This document shows, one piece after another, positions 26,966-35,836 of a DNA stretch of 64,000 bases; within the stretch, counting starts at the first letter, position 1, and every line of letters begins with the position of its first letter. The position numbers were made by a program, and so were the translations under genes. The notes beneath the pieces are model-generated. The model searched no databases. It was not told the origin of the DNA and saw nothing but the letters and a program-made list of their open reading frames with translations. Source of the DNA: an uncultured Prevotellaceae bacterium. GTDB lineage: Bacteria; Bacteroidota; Bacteroidia; Bacteroidales; Muribaculaceae. The DNA lies in the NCBI GenBank assembly GCA_946406035.1, contig CAMJJG010000001.1, positions 62,001-126,000 of the forward strand. Direction: 5' to 3'.

Positions 26966-27766
26966 AGATACAATGATATGGCAAGAATCTCAGTACTCAT
27001 GGGTATCTATAATTGTGGCTCGACGCTTGTTGAGGCATTAGAGTCACTTTATGCCCAGACTTACCAAGACTTCAAGATCATTTTGTGCGAGGACGGCTCG
27101 AGTGATGATACTTATCAGGTAGCCCAGGACTATGCCTCATCCCATGATAATATCTTGTTGCTGCGCAATGAGCGCAACATGGGGCTGAATTATACCCTCA
27201 ATCGATGCCTAGAGCATGCCGACACTGAGTATATCGCCCGCATGGACGGTGACGATATCTCATTACCCAAACGATTTGAGACGGAGGTCAACTTTCTCGA
27301 TACCCATCCCGAATATGCTGTAGTTAGCGGACCCATGATTTATTTTGATGAAAATGGGGATTTCCGCACTGGTACGGGCAAGGGCGAAGTCAAGAAAGAA
27401 GACTTCATCATGGGCTCTCCGGTTTGCCATGCTCCTTGTATGGCCCGCACAGCCGCGTTCAAGGCCGTAGGTGGCTACTCGGTCGACGGTCGATTGTTGC
27501 GCGTTGAGGATTATCACTTGTGGTTTAAATTGTTCGCCGCGGGATATAAATTATACATGCTCAACGACGTGATTTACAAGATGCGCGATGACAGGAATGC
27601 ATTCAAGCGCCGCACTTTCAGTAGCCGCCTCAATGAGGCCTATGTGAAACACGTCGGCTATAAAATGATAGGATTGCCGTGGTACACCCAGGTCTTCGCC
27701 CTCAAACCCATTCTCTTGTCCATCATTCCCGGATTCATGTACAAGAAACTTCACAATAATCATTGA
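26963..27766 (+). CDS. Family 2 glycosyltransferase
   Basis: A 267-residue short GT-A enzyme. After an optional five-residue extension it reads MARISVLMGIYNCGSTLVEA, so ATG 26978 is an alternative start. Motifs are IILCEDGSSDDTYQVAQDYA, YIARMDGDDISLPKRFETEV with a MDGDD metal site, and GSPVCHAPCMARTAAFKAVG. VEDYHLWFKLFAAGYKLYML corresponds to the ExDxxLW acceptor motif of this subfamily. It is closer to WaaE/LgtF-like small GT2 enzymes than to the other GT2 genes here. Which start is used may depend on the inverted repeats upstream. Confidence 0.87.
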   Translation: MRYNDMARISVLMGIYNCGSTLVEALESLYAQTYQDFKIILCEDGSSDDTYQVAQDYASSHDNILLLRNERNMGLNYTLNRCLEHADTEYIARMDGDDISLPKRFETEVNFLDTHPEYAVVSGPMIYFDENGDFRTGTGKGEVKKEDFIMGSPVCHAPCMARTAAFKAVGGYSVDGRLLRVEDYHLWFKLFAAGYKLYMLNDVIYKMRDDRNAFKRRTFSSRLNEAYVKHVGYKMIGLPWYTQVFALKPILLSIIPGFMYKKLHNNH

Positions 27767-27807
27767 TTGGTTAAACATATCAAACTGTCAAAAATTATAA
27801 TCGACAA

Positions 27808-28944
27808 ATGAGAAAAAAGATTTGTTTTGTGGTGGCAGTATCTCCGACTGCAAATTCATTCTTGAAAAATCACATATCAGCCTTATCCAAGTACTATGAC
27901 ATCTATCTTGCTGGGAACATTAAATCTGTTGATGAGATACCAGAACTAAAGGTGCAAGGTTTATTCCAATTTGATGTTCAGCGAGAGATAAAGATTCAGA
28001 AGGACATAAAGGCTCTGAGGCAATTGTATCGTTATTTTAAACGAATGAAGTTTGATGCCGTTCATTCTGTCTCACCTAAGGCCGGATTGACTACAGCGAT
28101 TGCTGCAAGATTGGCGGGGATAAAACACCGCACTCACATTTTTACAGGTCAAGTGTGGGCTACTCGACATGGCGTGATGAGGTCATTGTTGAAAACAATA
28201 GATTGGGTGATAGCTCACTTAGATAACCATATCTTAGTCGATGGACAATCACAACGTCAATTTCTTATTAAAAACGGAGTCGTGAGTGAATCAAAGTCTA
28301 GAGTGTTAGGCGCTGGTTCTATTAGCGGAGTTAAAACCGAAGCTTTTAGCCCTTCTTCGGAGGTAAGAAACCAGATGCGGAAGGAACTTAATCTGAGCTC
28401 TGAAAAAGTCGTTTTCTCATTTTCTGGCCGGTTAAATAAAGAAAAAGGCATCTATGAACTATTTGATGCATTTAACAATATTGTACATAATCATCCCGAA
28501 GCGTTTTTATTGATATTTGGCTGGGATGAGAACAAACTTGTCGATGAGATATCCAATTATCCGAGTATCATTGATGGCAAGAATTTTCATTTTTATGGCT
28601 TCACTCCAACGCCAGGTATCCAGCTTCAGGCATGCGATGTCTTTTTAATGCCCTCTTATCGCGAGGGCTTTGGCTCTAGTGTCATAGAAGCCTCCTGCTT
28701 GGGAATACCCGTTATCTGTAGTGATGCCTATGGTATTATGGATGCGATGGAGGATGGGGTCACAGGACTTCGCTGCAAAGTCGCTGATACACCCTCGTTG
28801 CAATCTGCTATGGAAACTTTACTTCTAAATAAAGAATTGCGACAGCAATTGGGAAGCAATGGCCGCAAGATGGTTCTTGAAAAATTTGATGGAGACGTGA
28901 TTACAGCTGAATGGGTGAAGTATTATCATCAGCTCCTGAACTGA
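27808..28944 (+). CDS. Family 4 glycosyltransferase
   Basis: A 378-residue GT-B enzyme. The N-terminal domain has VVAVSPTANSFLKNHISALS and AVHSVSPKAGLTTAIAARLA, the latter shared with sugar transferases that act just after the first sugar, such as PglA-like and CapM-like enzymes. FSFSGRLNKEKGIYELFDAF opens the donor domain, and the GT4 signature is SYREGFGSSVIEASCLGIPV near residue 284. It lies 23 nt before the phosphoglycosyl transferase, which fits a role as the second enzyme of repeat-unit assembly, by inference. Confidence 0.88.
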   Translation: MRKKICFVVAVSPTANSFLKNHISALSKYYDIYLAGNIKSVDEIPELKVQGLFQFDVQREIKIQKDIKALRQLYRYFKRMKFDAVHSVSPKAGLTTAIAARLAGIKHRTHIFTGQVWATRHGVMRSLLKTIDWVIAHLDNHILVDGQSQRQFLIKNGVVSESKSRVLGAGSISGVKTEAFSPSSEVRNQMRKELNLSSEKVVFSFSGRLNKEKGIYELFDAFNNIVHNHPEAFLLIFGWDENKLVDEISNYPSIIDGKNFHFYGFTPTPGIQLQACDVFLMPSYREGFGSSVIEASCLGIPVICSDAYGIMDAMEDGVTGLRCKVADTPSLQSAMETLLLNKELRQQLGSNGRKMVLEKFDGDVITAEWVKYYHQLLN

Positions 28945-28967
28945 TTTTCTTTTGAATTTCTATTATT

Positions 28968-29585
28968 ATGAGCTGTATGTATGGTAAGTATATAAAGCGG
29001 TTTTTGGGCTTTATTATTTCCTTATTGGCTTTACTCTGCCTTTCTCCGTTATTGCTTATTGTGGCCATATGGTTGCATTTTGCCAATAAGGGGGCGGGAG
29101 CCTTCTTCTTCCAGGAGAGGCCTGGTAAAGATGCTAAGATATTCAAGATCATTAAGTTTAAGACCATGACCGATGAACGTGATGCCGACGGCCGACTCTT
29201 GCCGGATGAACGGCGGTTGACTCGCGTGGGACGATTCGTTAGATCAACAAGCATTGATGAGTTGCCTCAATTATTTAATGTGTTAAAAGGTGACATGGCC
29301 TTAATTGGTCCGCGCCCCTTGCTGGTAGAGTATTTGCCGCTTTATACGGCCGAACAAGCCCGCCGTCACGAGGTGCGTCCCGGAATCACAGGATGGGCGC
29401 AATGCCATGGTCGCAACATGTTGTCCTGGGATGAGAAGTTCAAACTCGATGTATGGTATGTTGATCACTGTAGCTTCATGACCGATGTGAAAGTGATTTT
29501 TACAACAATAAAGAAAGTGATCTCTAGGGATGGAATATCTCAAGACGGTCACGCAACAATGGAGGTTTTTAAAGGTTCGAACTGA
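28968..29585 (+). CDS. Phosphoglycosyl transferase, PglC/WcaJ-core type (initiating sugar transferase)
   Basis: A 205-residue monotopic enzyme of the bacterial sugar transferase family that moves a phospho-sugar from a UDP-sugar to undecaprenyl phosphate and so starts the repeat unit. One N-terminal re-entrant hydrophobic segment (FLGFIISLLALLCLSPLLLI) precedes FFFQERPGKDAKIFKIIKFK. The catalytic Asp97-Glu98 dyad is in STSIDELPQLFNVLKGDMA, then LIGPRPLLVEYLPLY and EVRPGITGWAQ. Its size is that of PglC, with no extra membrane domain, which fits diacetamido-bacillosamine-type or related amino-sugar substrates. A DegT aminotransferase and PglD-like acyltransferases occur downstream, in keeping with this. 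Confidence 0.93.
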   Translation: MSCMYGKYIKRFLGFIISLLALLCLSPLLLIVAIWLHFANKGAGAFFFQERPGKDAKIFKIIKFKTMTDERDADGRLLPDERRLTRVGRFVRSTSIDELPQLFNVLKGDMALIGPRPLLVEYLPLYTAEQARRHEVRPGITGWAQCHGRNMLSWDEKFKLDVWYVDHCSFMTDVKVIFTTIKKVISRDGISQDGHATMEVFKGSN

Positions 29586-29589
29586 CAAT

Positions 29590-31884
29590 ATGAAAAATGT
29601 TCTTATCACATCGGCAGGAAAAAGGGTCGTGTTAGTTAAGATTTTTCAGCATACTTTACGCGAGAGCGGATTTGATGCAAAAGTCTTTACTACCGACATG
29701 AGACCAGAAATGGCACCTGCTGGAATCGTTTCAGATGGCTGTTTTGATGTCCCTAGATGTTCTGATGCTGGCTTTGTTGATGCCATTCTGAACATTTGCC
29801 GCGAAAATAACATTGGAGTTATTATTCCAACGATTGACCCAGAGTTACTTGTGTTTTCTGAGAATAAGCAATTATTTGAAGAAAATGATGTTAAATTAAT
29901 GCTATCAGATACTGAGTTTATCCGCATCTGTCGAGATAAGCGTTTGACATCAACATTTTTTGAGCAAATAGGAATCCATGTACCCAAGATGTTAGATAAA
30001 AGGCATCCAGTTTTTCCCATGTTTGCAAAACCATATGATGGATCTCTTAGTACAAATATTCATGTTATAAAGAACGCGGATAATCTTACTAGGGAAATTC
30101 TGGATGATCCGAAACTTCTTTTTATGGAGTACATTGATAAAAGTGAATACAAGGAATTCACTGTTGATATGTATTTCGGCTTAGATCATAAGGTTAAGAG
30201 TATAGTACCTAGAGAAAGAATTGAGATTAGGGCAGGAGAGATTAATAAGGGCATTACTCGGAAGAATTATATTGTTGATTTCTTGAAGGATAGAATGGGA
30301 TATCTACCTGGTATTAGGGGGTGCATTTGTGTCCAATTGTTTTACCGAGATACAGATAATGATATTAAAGGTATTGAGATTAACCCCCGTTTTGGAGGTG
30401 GATATCCGTTGTCTTATCATGCTAAAGCCAATTATGCAGATTTTGTAATCCGTGAATACTTATTAGGCGAAAATTTAGAATATTCTGCCAATTGGCTTAA
30501 TAATACCTTGATGTTACGTTATGACAAGGATGTTGTGATATATGATCAAAAGGTTGTAGCATTTGATTTGGATGACACCCTTTATAAGGAGGTAGACTAT
30601 CTTAAGTCGGCTTACCGCGAGATAGCAGAAAAACTCGAGCTGAAGTACTCTATTCGTGGAGTTTATGATTTCTTGTGGAATAAATGGAGCAATGGGGATA
30701 AAGATCCATTTGGTCGGTTAATCGAGGAATATGAATTGAATGTTTCTAAAGAGGATTTAATTCAATGTTATCGTAATCACATTCCATCCATTACGCTTGG
30801 ACAAGATATTGCCGATTTATTGAGCAAATTAAAGGCTTCTGGTATTATTTTGTGTTTAATCACAGACGGACGATCTCTTACACAACGTAATAAGATTCTT
30901 GCTTTGGGTCTGGACCGTTTCATTGATAATGAGAATATATTTATTTCAGAGGAGATTGGGACCAATAAGTATAGTCCCAAATCATTTGAAATTCTTAATT
31001 CCAGATATCCTGATGCATTGAAAATATATGTTGGGGATAATTGTGAGAAAGATTTTTATTGGCCTAATGCCCTTGGGTGGAATACAATTTGTATAAAAAA
31101 TGAGCAAGATAATATTCATCCGTTCCGCCAAGTTTCTCAGTCAAAATCTCCGAAGTATATCATAGAAAAATTGTCAGAGGTTATGGAGCTGATAAATAAT
31201 AATGAGAATAATCAGATGTACAGAAACAAGGTGGTCAAGAGGATTGCGGTTTATGGTGCCGGGGGGCTGGGGCGCGAAGTGGCCGGCGGCATCCAGCGCA
31301 TCAACAAGGCCAATAAGGAGCAATGGGAGTTTGTGGGCTTCTATGACGATAACATCGAGGTGGGTACCAAGGTGTCTCACTATGGCACTGTCATGGGTGG
31401 CATGGATGAGCTCAATGCCCTCGATGAGCCGCTCGCGCTTGCCATAGCCGTGGGCAATGCCAAGGTTAGGAAACTCATCCATGAGCGCATATCAAATCCT
31501 AACATCTATTTCCCGAATCTGATTGCCCCTTCGTTCAAGGTGCTCGATCCCGAGACTTTCACCATTGGCCAGGGCAACATCATCCAGGATAGCTGTAGCG
31601 CCACGTGTGATGTGAAGATTGGAGACTTCAACGTGTTTAACGGCGCCAATGTGCTGGGTCACGATGTGGTCATCGGCGACTATAATGTGTTTATGCCCAG
31701 TGTGCACCTCTCGGGCGCTGTCGAGGTGGGGAATTGCAACATGCTTGGCGTGGATAGCGTCGTGTTGCAGAAGGTAAAGATTGGCAACGAGGTCACCCTC
31801 GGAGCCGGTAGTGTGCTGATGACTAAGCCCAAGGATGGCAGCACCTACATCGGCGTGCCAGCCAAGAAATTTGATTTTGAGTAA
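29590..31884 (+). CDS. Three-domain fusion: ATP-grasp ligase, HAD phosphatase, PglD-like acyltransferase
   Basis: 764 residues from ATG 29590, 4 nt after the PglC-type gene. Residues 1-315 are an ATP-grasp domain of the carbamoyl-phosphate-synthase-like type (MKNVLITSAGKRVVLVKIFQ; FAKPYDGSLSTNIHVI; metal-binding IEINPRFGGGYPLSYH). Residues 318-530 are a HAD hydrolase with the nucleophile in VVAFDLDDTLYKEVDYL (Asp326, Asp328), LITDGRSLTQRNKI and VGDNCEKDFYWP. Residues 543-764 are a PglD/NeuD-like acyltransferase: IAVYGAGGLGREVAGGIQRI, then hexapeptide repeats with GHDVVIGDYNVF and ending IGVPAKKFDFE. The third domain is similar end to end to the separate gene at 38731. Base composition changes abruptly near 31200-31250. 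An internal ATG at 31216 could give the acyltransferase alone. Confidence 0.88.
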   Translation: MKNVLITSAGKRVVLVKIFQHTLRESGFDAKVFTTDMRPEMAPAGIVSDGCFDVPRCSDAGFVDAILNICRENNIGVIIPTIDPELLVFSENKQLFEENDVKLMLSDTEFIRICRDKRLTSTFFEQIGIHVPKMLDKRHPVFPMFAKPYDGSLSTNIHVIKNADNLTREILDDPKLLFMEYIDKSEYKEFTVDMYFGLDHKVKSIVPRERIEIRAGEINKGITRKNYIVDFLKDRMGYLPGIRGCICVQLFYRDTDNDIKGIEINPRFGGGYPLSYHAKANYADFVIREYLLGENLEYSANWLNNTLMLRYDKDVVIYDQKVVAFDLDDTLYKEVDYLKSAYREIAEKLELKYSIRGVYDFLWNKWSNGDKDPFGRLIEEYELNVSKEDLIQCYRNHIPSITLGQDIADLLSKLKASGIILCLITDGRSLTQRNKILALGLDRFIDNENIFISEEIGTNKYSPKSFEILNSRYPDALKIYVGDNCEKDFYWPNALGWNTICIKNEQDNIHPFRQVSQSKSPKYIIEKLSEVMELINNNENNQMYRNKVVKRIAVYGAGGLGREVAGGIQRINKANKEQWEFVGFYDDNIEVGTKVSHYGTVMGGMDELNALDEPLALAIAVGNAKVRKLIHERISNPNIYFPNLIAPSFKVLDPETFTIGQGNIIQDSCSATCDVKIGDFNVFNGANVLGHDVVIGDYNVFMPSVHLSGAVEVGNCNMLGVDSVVLQKVKIGNEVTLGAGSVLMTKPKDGSTYIGVPAKKFDFE

Positions 31885-31897
31885 TAAGATTAATAAG

Positions 31898-32659
31898 ATG
31901 GAAACCAGTAATCATTCTCCTTTCTCCCTCGCGGGCAAGACGGTGCTGGTGACGGGAGCGTCATCGGGCATCGGCAGGGCTACGGCCATTGCCTGCTCGC
32001 GCATGGGAGCCCGTCTGGTGTTGACGGCCCGTGACCAGGACCGCCTGCTCGACACGTTCAACCAGCTTGCTACTTGTGGGCAGGATCACGTGCAGCTGAC
32101 TGCCGATTTGACCAACAGCGAGCAGCTTGAGGCTCTTGTCGCAGCCTTGCCTCATATCGAGGGCGCGGTGTTGTGTGCCGGCAATTCGACCACGTTGCCC
32201 TTGCAGTTTGGATCCCGCGAGAAGTTTGACGAGATGTTTGATGTCAATTTCTTTGCCCCAGTGGAGCTGATGCGCTTGATGTACAAGAAGAAGATCTTTG
32301 CCAAGGGCGCTTCGGTTGTGCTGCTGGCGTCAATTGGCGGCACACACAGTTTCATGCCCGGCAATGGCGTCTATGGCGCATCCAAGGCTGCCCTGAATGC
32401 CGTCATGAAATATGCCGCGCGTGAGTACGCTTCACGCCGTGTGCGTGTCAACAGCATCTGCCCGGGCATGGTCGATACTCCCCTTATCCATCGTGGCACG
32501 ATTACCGAGGAACAACTGGCCGAGGATGCCAAGAAATATCCTCTGGGCCGCTATGGCCAGCCCGACGATATCGCCTATGGCGCGGTCTATCTGCTGAGCG
32601 ACGCTGCCAGCTGGCTCACGGGGCACGATCTGGTGATAGACGGCGGCTTCTCAATATAG
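31898..32659 (+). CDS. Short-chain dehydrogenase/reductase (FabG-like)
   Basis: A 253-residue classical SDR, probably an NADPH-dependent reductase of a beta-keto or keto-sugar substrate. The cofactor loop is VLVTGASSGIGRATAIACSR (residues 17-36). The catalytic tyrosine and lysine are in GNGVYGASKAALNAVMKYAA, and the C-terminus DAASWLTGHDLVIDGGFSI is FabG-like. ATG 31898 is chosen because earlier in-frame starts lie inside the previous gene. The location, directly before ACP and KAS III genes, suggests that it reduces a beta-ketoacyl-ACP made by the module; this is inference. Confidence 0.87.
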   Translation: METSNHSPFSLAGKTVLVTGASSGIGRATAIACSRMGARLVLTARDQDRLLDTFNQLATCGQDHVQLTADLTNSEQLEALVAALPHIEGAVLCAGNSTTLPLQFGSREKFDEMFDVNFFAPVELMRLMYKKKIFAKGASVVLLASIGGTHSFMPGNGVYGASKAALNAVMKYAAREYASRRVRVNSICPGMVDTPLIHRGTITEEQLAEDAKKYPLGRYGQPDDIAYGAVYLLSDAASWLTGHDLVIDGGFSI

Positions 32660-32675
32660 TTTTTAGGGGGAATTA

Positions 32676-32706
32676 TTTGCTGATTAAAAAAATATCAGTA
32701 CTTTTG
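32676..32706 (+). promoter_or_regulatory. Internal promoter before the first ACP gene
   Basis: TTTG (32676-32679), 19-nt spacer, TACTTTTG (32699-32706): full consensus. It lies 17 nt past the SDR stop and starts a separate transcription unit for the acyl module. Confidence 0.75.
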
Positions 32707-32773
32707 TGCCAAGTTTTAATAGTTTTTGTTTTCTTTTGGGAAAATATTATTAGATTGACAAGGTCATAACTAT

Positions 32774-33007
32774 ATGAATATACAGGATTTTATTGAAAAC
32801 TTTGCTTCTCAGTTCGACGAGACAGAGCTTGAGGAATTTACGCCCGAAACCCATTTCAAGCAGCTCGACGAATGGTCATCACTCACCGCGCTATCAATTA
32901 TCGCCATGGTTGATGATGAATATGACGTCATCATCAAGGGTAATGACATCATCAATTCCGACACCATTCAGGACTTGTATGATGTTGTTGAAAGGCAGCA
33001 GAAGTAA
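32774..33007 (+). CDS. Acyl carrier protein (divergent, WSSL motif)
   Basis: 77 residues, strongly acidic, with the four-helix ACP pattern. The phosphopantetheine site lies in FKQLDEWSSLTALSIIAMVD; the usual Asp-Ser-Leu reads Ser-Ser-Leu, with Ser36 the expected attachment residue. It matches the ACP at 39536 at 38 of 77 positions without gaps. First gene after an internal promoter and 37 nt before a second, different ACP. Likely carries an acyl intermediate for glycan decoration; the loading enzyme is probably the AMP ligase nearby. Confidence 0.85.
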   Translation: MNIQDFIENFASQFDETELEEFTPETHFKQLDEWSSLTALSIIAMVDDEYDVIIKGNDIINSDTIQDLYDVVERQQK

Positions 33008-33044
33008 CCCCTATACGAATTAAATAGAATCTCCTCTATATTTC

Positions 33045-33275
33045 ATGGATACGCAGGTCAAGGAAATCATTGCCCGGGTCTTGAACGTGGATATGGGTGT
33101 GATTACCGACAATCTCTCATCGGGTGACATTCCCGAGTGGGACTCTGTTGGCAACCTGGCGATCATCAGTACCATAGAGCAGGAACTGAACATTGAATTC
33201 CCGCTCGAGGATTTGTTCGACTTGACCTCAGTGCAGTCAATCATCGACGAAGTCAATAAGTTGTTAAATGCGTGA
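33045..33275 (+). CDS. Acyl carrier protein
   Basis: 76 residues with a canonical site GDIPEWDSVGNLAIISTIEQ, Ser in Asp-Ser-Val, and an acidic helix II (ELNIEFPLEDLFDLTS). The start is MDTQVKEIIARVLNVD. Its last 8 bases overlap the start of the AMP-dependent ligase gene, which argues that the two proteins work as a pair, the ligase charging this ACP. Clearly distinct from FabF-pathway AcpP in length and sequence. Confidence 0.9.
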   Translation: MDTQVKEIIARVLNVDMGVITDNLSSGDIPEWDSVGNLAIISTIEQELNIEFPLEDLFDLTSVQSIIDEVNKLLNA

Positions 33276-34740
33276 TGTCACCCACAGCCGCCTGCTCTGC
33301 ACGATAGCAGAACATGCAGCGACATCCCCCTGTAAAGTTGCCCTAGTCGCTGGGGCATCCCGCATAACCTATACCCAGCTGGTGCATAATATACATTGTG
33401 CGGCTGGCTACCTTCATTCCCGGGGTATCAAGCGAGGTGACTATATTCTCTTGTCAGCCCAAAAAGAGCTGGAATTTGTCTATCTCTACTTTGCCGCCCA
33501 CCTTATGGGCGCTATTAACGTCGTGGTAGATGCCGCGGCCCCCCAAGAGCGTCTGGACTACATCAACGGCATCATTCATCCTGTAGCCGCGTTTGGAGCG
33601 GGGCAGAGTGATGTGGCTCAGAGCTTTACCTCATTTCATGATATACAGCTGGATCTTGATGCCGGCAAGATGGAATATGACTCGCATGAAATCTGCTCGA
33701 CCGATGTGGCCGATGTCATGTTCACGACCGGAACGACTGGCAATCCCAAGGGCGTCTGCCTGAGCCATGACAACATCGCTGGCTCGGCCAGCAACACCAA
33801 TGGCTTTATCCGAACAGCCTCCAACGACATCGAGGCGCTGGCTCTGCCGCTTAGCCACTCCTTCGGCCTCGGCCGATTGCGCTGTGTGTTGATGGCGGGT
33901 GCCACACTTGTCCTCGTCAGCAACTTTGCCAACCTCAAGGCCTTCTTCAACGTCCTGGCCACCGAGCAGGTGACAGGATTTGGCATGGTCCCCGCCGTGT
34001 GGCAATACATCAAGCGAATCAGCGGCAAGCGGATAGGCCAATTTGCCGATCAGCTGCGATATATCGAGTTTGGCAGCGCATTGCTCCCCATCCAGGACAA
34101 GCGATTGCTCATGGAACTCTTCCCTCACACGCGACTGTGCATGCACTATGGGCTCACCGAGGCTTCCCGGGCCATGTTCATCGAGTTTCATGAGAATCAA
34201 GACAACCTCAACTCGATCGGGCGCCCTGCCTCGTCGCTGGTCGAGGTCTCTGTGCGCGACGAGAACGGTTTACCCGTTGGTGACGGCGTTGACGGCGAGA
34301 TATGCGTGAGGGGTAACATGGTCTCACGTTCCTATTTCCTGGCACATGACAACGAGAATGCCTACTTTGGAGACTGGTTCAGGACCGGAGATTGGGGACA
34401 CCGCGACAGCGATGGCAACTTTTACCTGACGGGGCGCAAGAAAGAACTCATCAACGTCGGCGGCGAGAAAGTCAGCCCTGTGTCTATCGAAGATGCCATC
34501 ATCGGCACTGGTGGAATCCAGGAGTGTGCATGTGTCGCCATTCCCGACCCCAATGGGGTGCTCGGCGAGGTGCCCAAGGCCTTCCTGGTCAAGCAGGGGG
34601 CTACATTGACCGTTGACGAGGTCAAGCAGCGACTGTCTGCCGTGTTGCCCACCCATGAGATCCCTGTGCAGTGGGAATGGGTCGATAGCCTGCCCAAAAC
34701 ATCTTCGGGCAAAATCCAGCGTCAAAAATTGAAACAATAA
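33268..34740 (+). CDS. AMP-dependent acyl-ACP/CoA ligase
   Basis: A 490-residue ANL-superfamily adenylating enzyme that activates a carboxylic acid as acyl-AMP and passes it to a thiol. The phosphate loop is VMFTTGTTGNPKGVCLSHDN. Core motifs LCMHYGLTEASRAMF, DWFRTGDWGHRDSDGNFYLT and GRKKELINVGGEKVSP follow, and the catalytic C-terminal lysine is in PKTSSGKIQRQKLKQ. Overlap with the upstream ACP gene points to transfer onto that ACP, rather than CoA. The acid it selects is unknown. GC content is clearly higher than in the glycosyltransferase block. Confidence 0.92.
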   Translation: MRDVTHSRLLCTIAEHAATSPCKVALVAGASRITYTQLVHNIHCAAGYLHSRGIKRGDYILLSAQKELEFVYLYFAAHLMGAINVVVDAAAPQERLDYINGIIHPVAAFGAGQSDVAQSFTSFHDIQLDLDAGKMEYDSHEICSTDVADVMFTTGTTGNPKGVCLSHDNIAGSASNTNGFIRTASNDIEALALPLSHSFGLGRLRCVLMAGATLVLVSNFANLKAFFNVLATEQVTGFGMVPAVWQYIKRISGKRIGQFADQLRYIEFGSALLPIQDKRLLMELFPHTRLCMHYGLTEASRAMFIEFHENQDNLNSIGRPASSLVEVSVRDENGLPVGDGVDGEICVRGNMVSRSYFLAHDNENAYFGDWFRTGDWGHRDSDGNFYLTGRKKELINVGGEKVSPVSIEDAIIGTGGIQECACVAIPDPNGVLGEVPKAFLVKQGATLTVDEVKQRLSAVLPTHEIPVQWEWVDSLPKTSSGKIQRQKLKQ

Positions 34741-34752
34741 TCACATGATGAT

Positions 34753-35814
34753 ATGTCACAACTAACGATTAACAACGTGAGAATTGCCGGCATGAGCGCC
34801 TGTGTGCCATCTACTGTAGAAGACAACCTCACGTTGCCCATCTACAAGGATCAGAACGATGCACTCAAGGTGATTGCCTCAACAGGTATCGAGAGACATC
34901 ACAAGGTAGATCCCGGCACCACCGCATCTGACCTGACGGTCAAGGCCGTCGAGGCGTTGCTCAGTGATATGGGCTGGCAGCCCGAGGAAGTGGATTGCCT
35001 GGCCTATGTGTGCACGTCAAGGGACTTTATAGCCCCACAGACGGCATGTGTGCTCCAAGACCGCCTCAAGTTGCGCAACGATTGCTGCGTGTTTGACTTG
35101 CCATTCGGTTGCTCGGGGTGGGTTTACGGCATGAGCATTGTGGGCTCACTGATGTCCCATGGCACGTTCAAGCGCGCAATCCTCGTCGCTGCCGAGACTA
35201 ACACCCTCAACCGCAGCCAGCTCGATACCGCGGTGCGCCCGTTGTTTGGTGACGCGGCAACAGCGACCGCACTGGCGTTTGATCCCGAGCATGCGCGCCC
35301 AATGAATTTTGTGTATGGCGTTGATGGCAGCGGCTATCAGGCCGTGTGGGCGCCCTTTGGCGGCGTTCGCAATCCTGTTACTACCGAGGCTTTGCAGCAG
35401 CAGGAGGTCTCTCCTGGCTCCTACAGGCGTGGCGTGGACATGATTGTCAATGGCATGGACGTCTTTGGGTTTGCCATCAAGCGCCCGCCACAATCGCTCA
35501 AGGAACTGATTGCCACCTTTAATATAGATGTGGAAACGGTTGACCTGCTACTATTGCACCAGGCCAACAAATTCATCGATGAGAAAATCCGCAAGGCCAT
35601 CAAGATGCCGCCCGAGAAGACACCCTATTGCCTCGAGGAATATGGCAACGTCACCAGTGCCTCGATACCGTTGACAATGGTAACGCGGTGCCGCGAGAAG
35701 CTCTCGGGCGACGACAAGCATTGCATTGCATGTGGATTTGGTGTCGGCCTGGCATGGGCTAGTATGGAATTCTATGCCGGCAATGTTAAGGTCAGCGAGG
35801 TGATTACCTATTAA
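34753..35814 (+). CDS. KAS III-like 3-oxoacyl-ACP synthase
   Basis: A 353-residue thiolase-fold condensing enzyme of the FabH type. The full triad is present: Cys120 in DLPFGCSGWVYGMS, His269 in LLLLHQANKFIDEK, and Asn299 in YGNVTSASIPLTM. It starts 12 nt after the ligase stop. It shares its plan with the second KAS III at 39880, with Cys at the same position 120. Expected to extend or transfer an acyl group held on one of the neighbouring ACPs. It is unlikely to be the housekeeping FabH given its context. Confidence 0.92.
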   Translation: MSQLTINNVRIAGMSACVPSTVEDNLTLPIYKDQNDALKVIASTGIERHHKVDPGTTASDLTVKAVEALLSDMGWQPEEVDCLAYVCTSRDFIAPQTACVLQDRLKLRNDCCVFDLPFGCSGWVYGMSIVGSLMSHGTFKRAILVAAETNTLNRSQLDTAVRPLFGDAATATALAFDPEHARPMNFVYGVDGSGYQAVWAPFGGVRNPVTTEALQQQEVSPGSYRRGVDMIVNGMDVFGFAIKRPPQSLKELIATFNIDVETVDLLLLHQANKFIDEKIRKAIKMPPEKTPYCLEEYGNVTSASIPLTMVTRCREKLSGDDKHCIACGFGVGLAWASMEFYAGNVKVSEVITY

Positions 35815-35836
35815 TTAACTCAAAATCATTCTGGTT

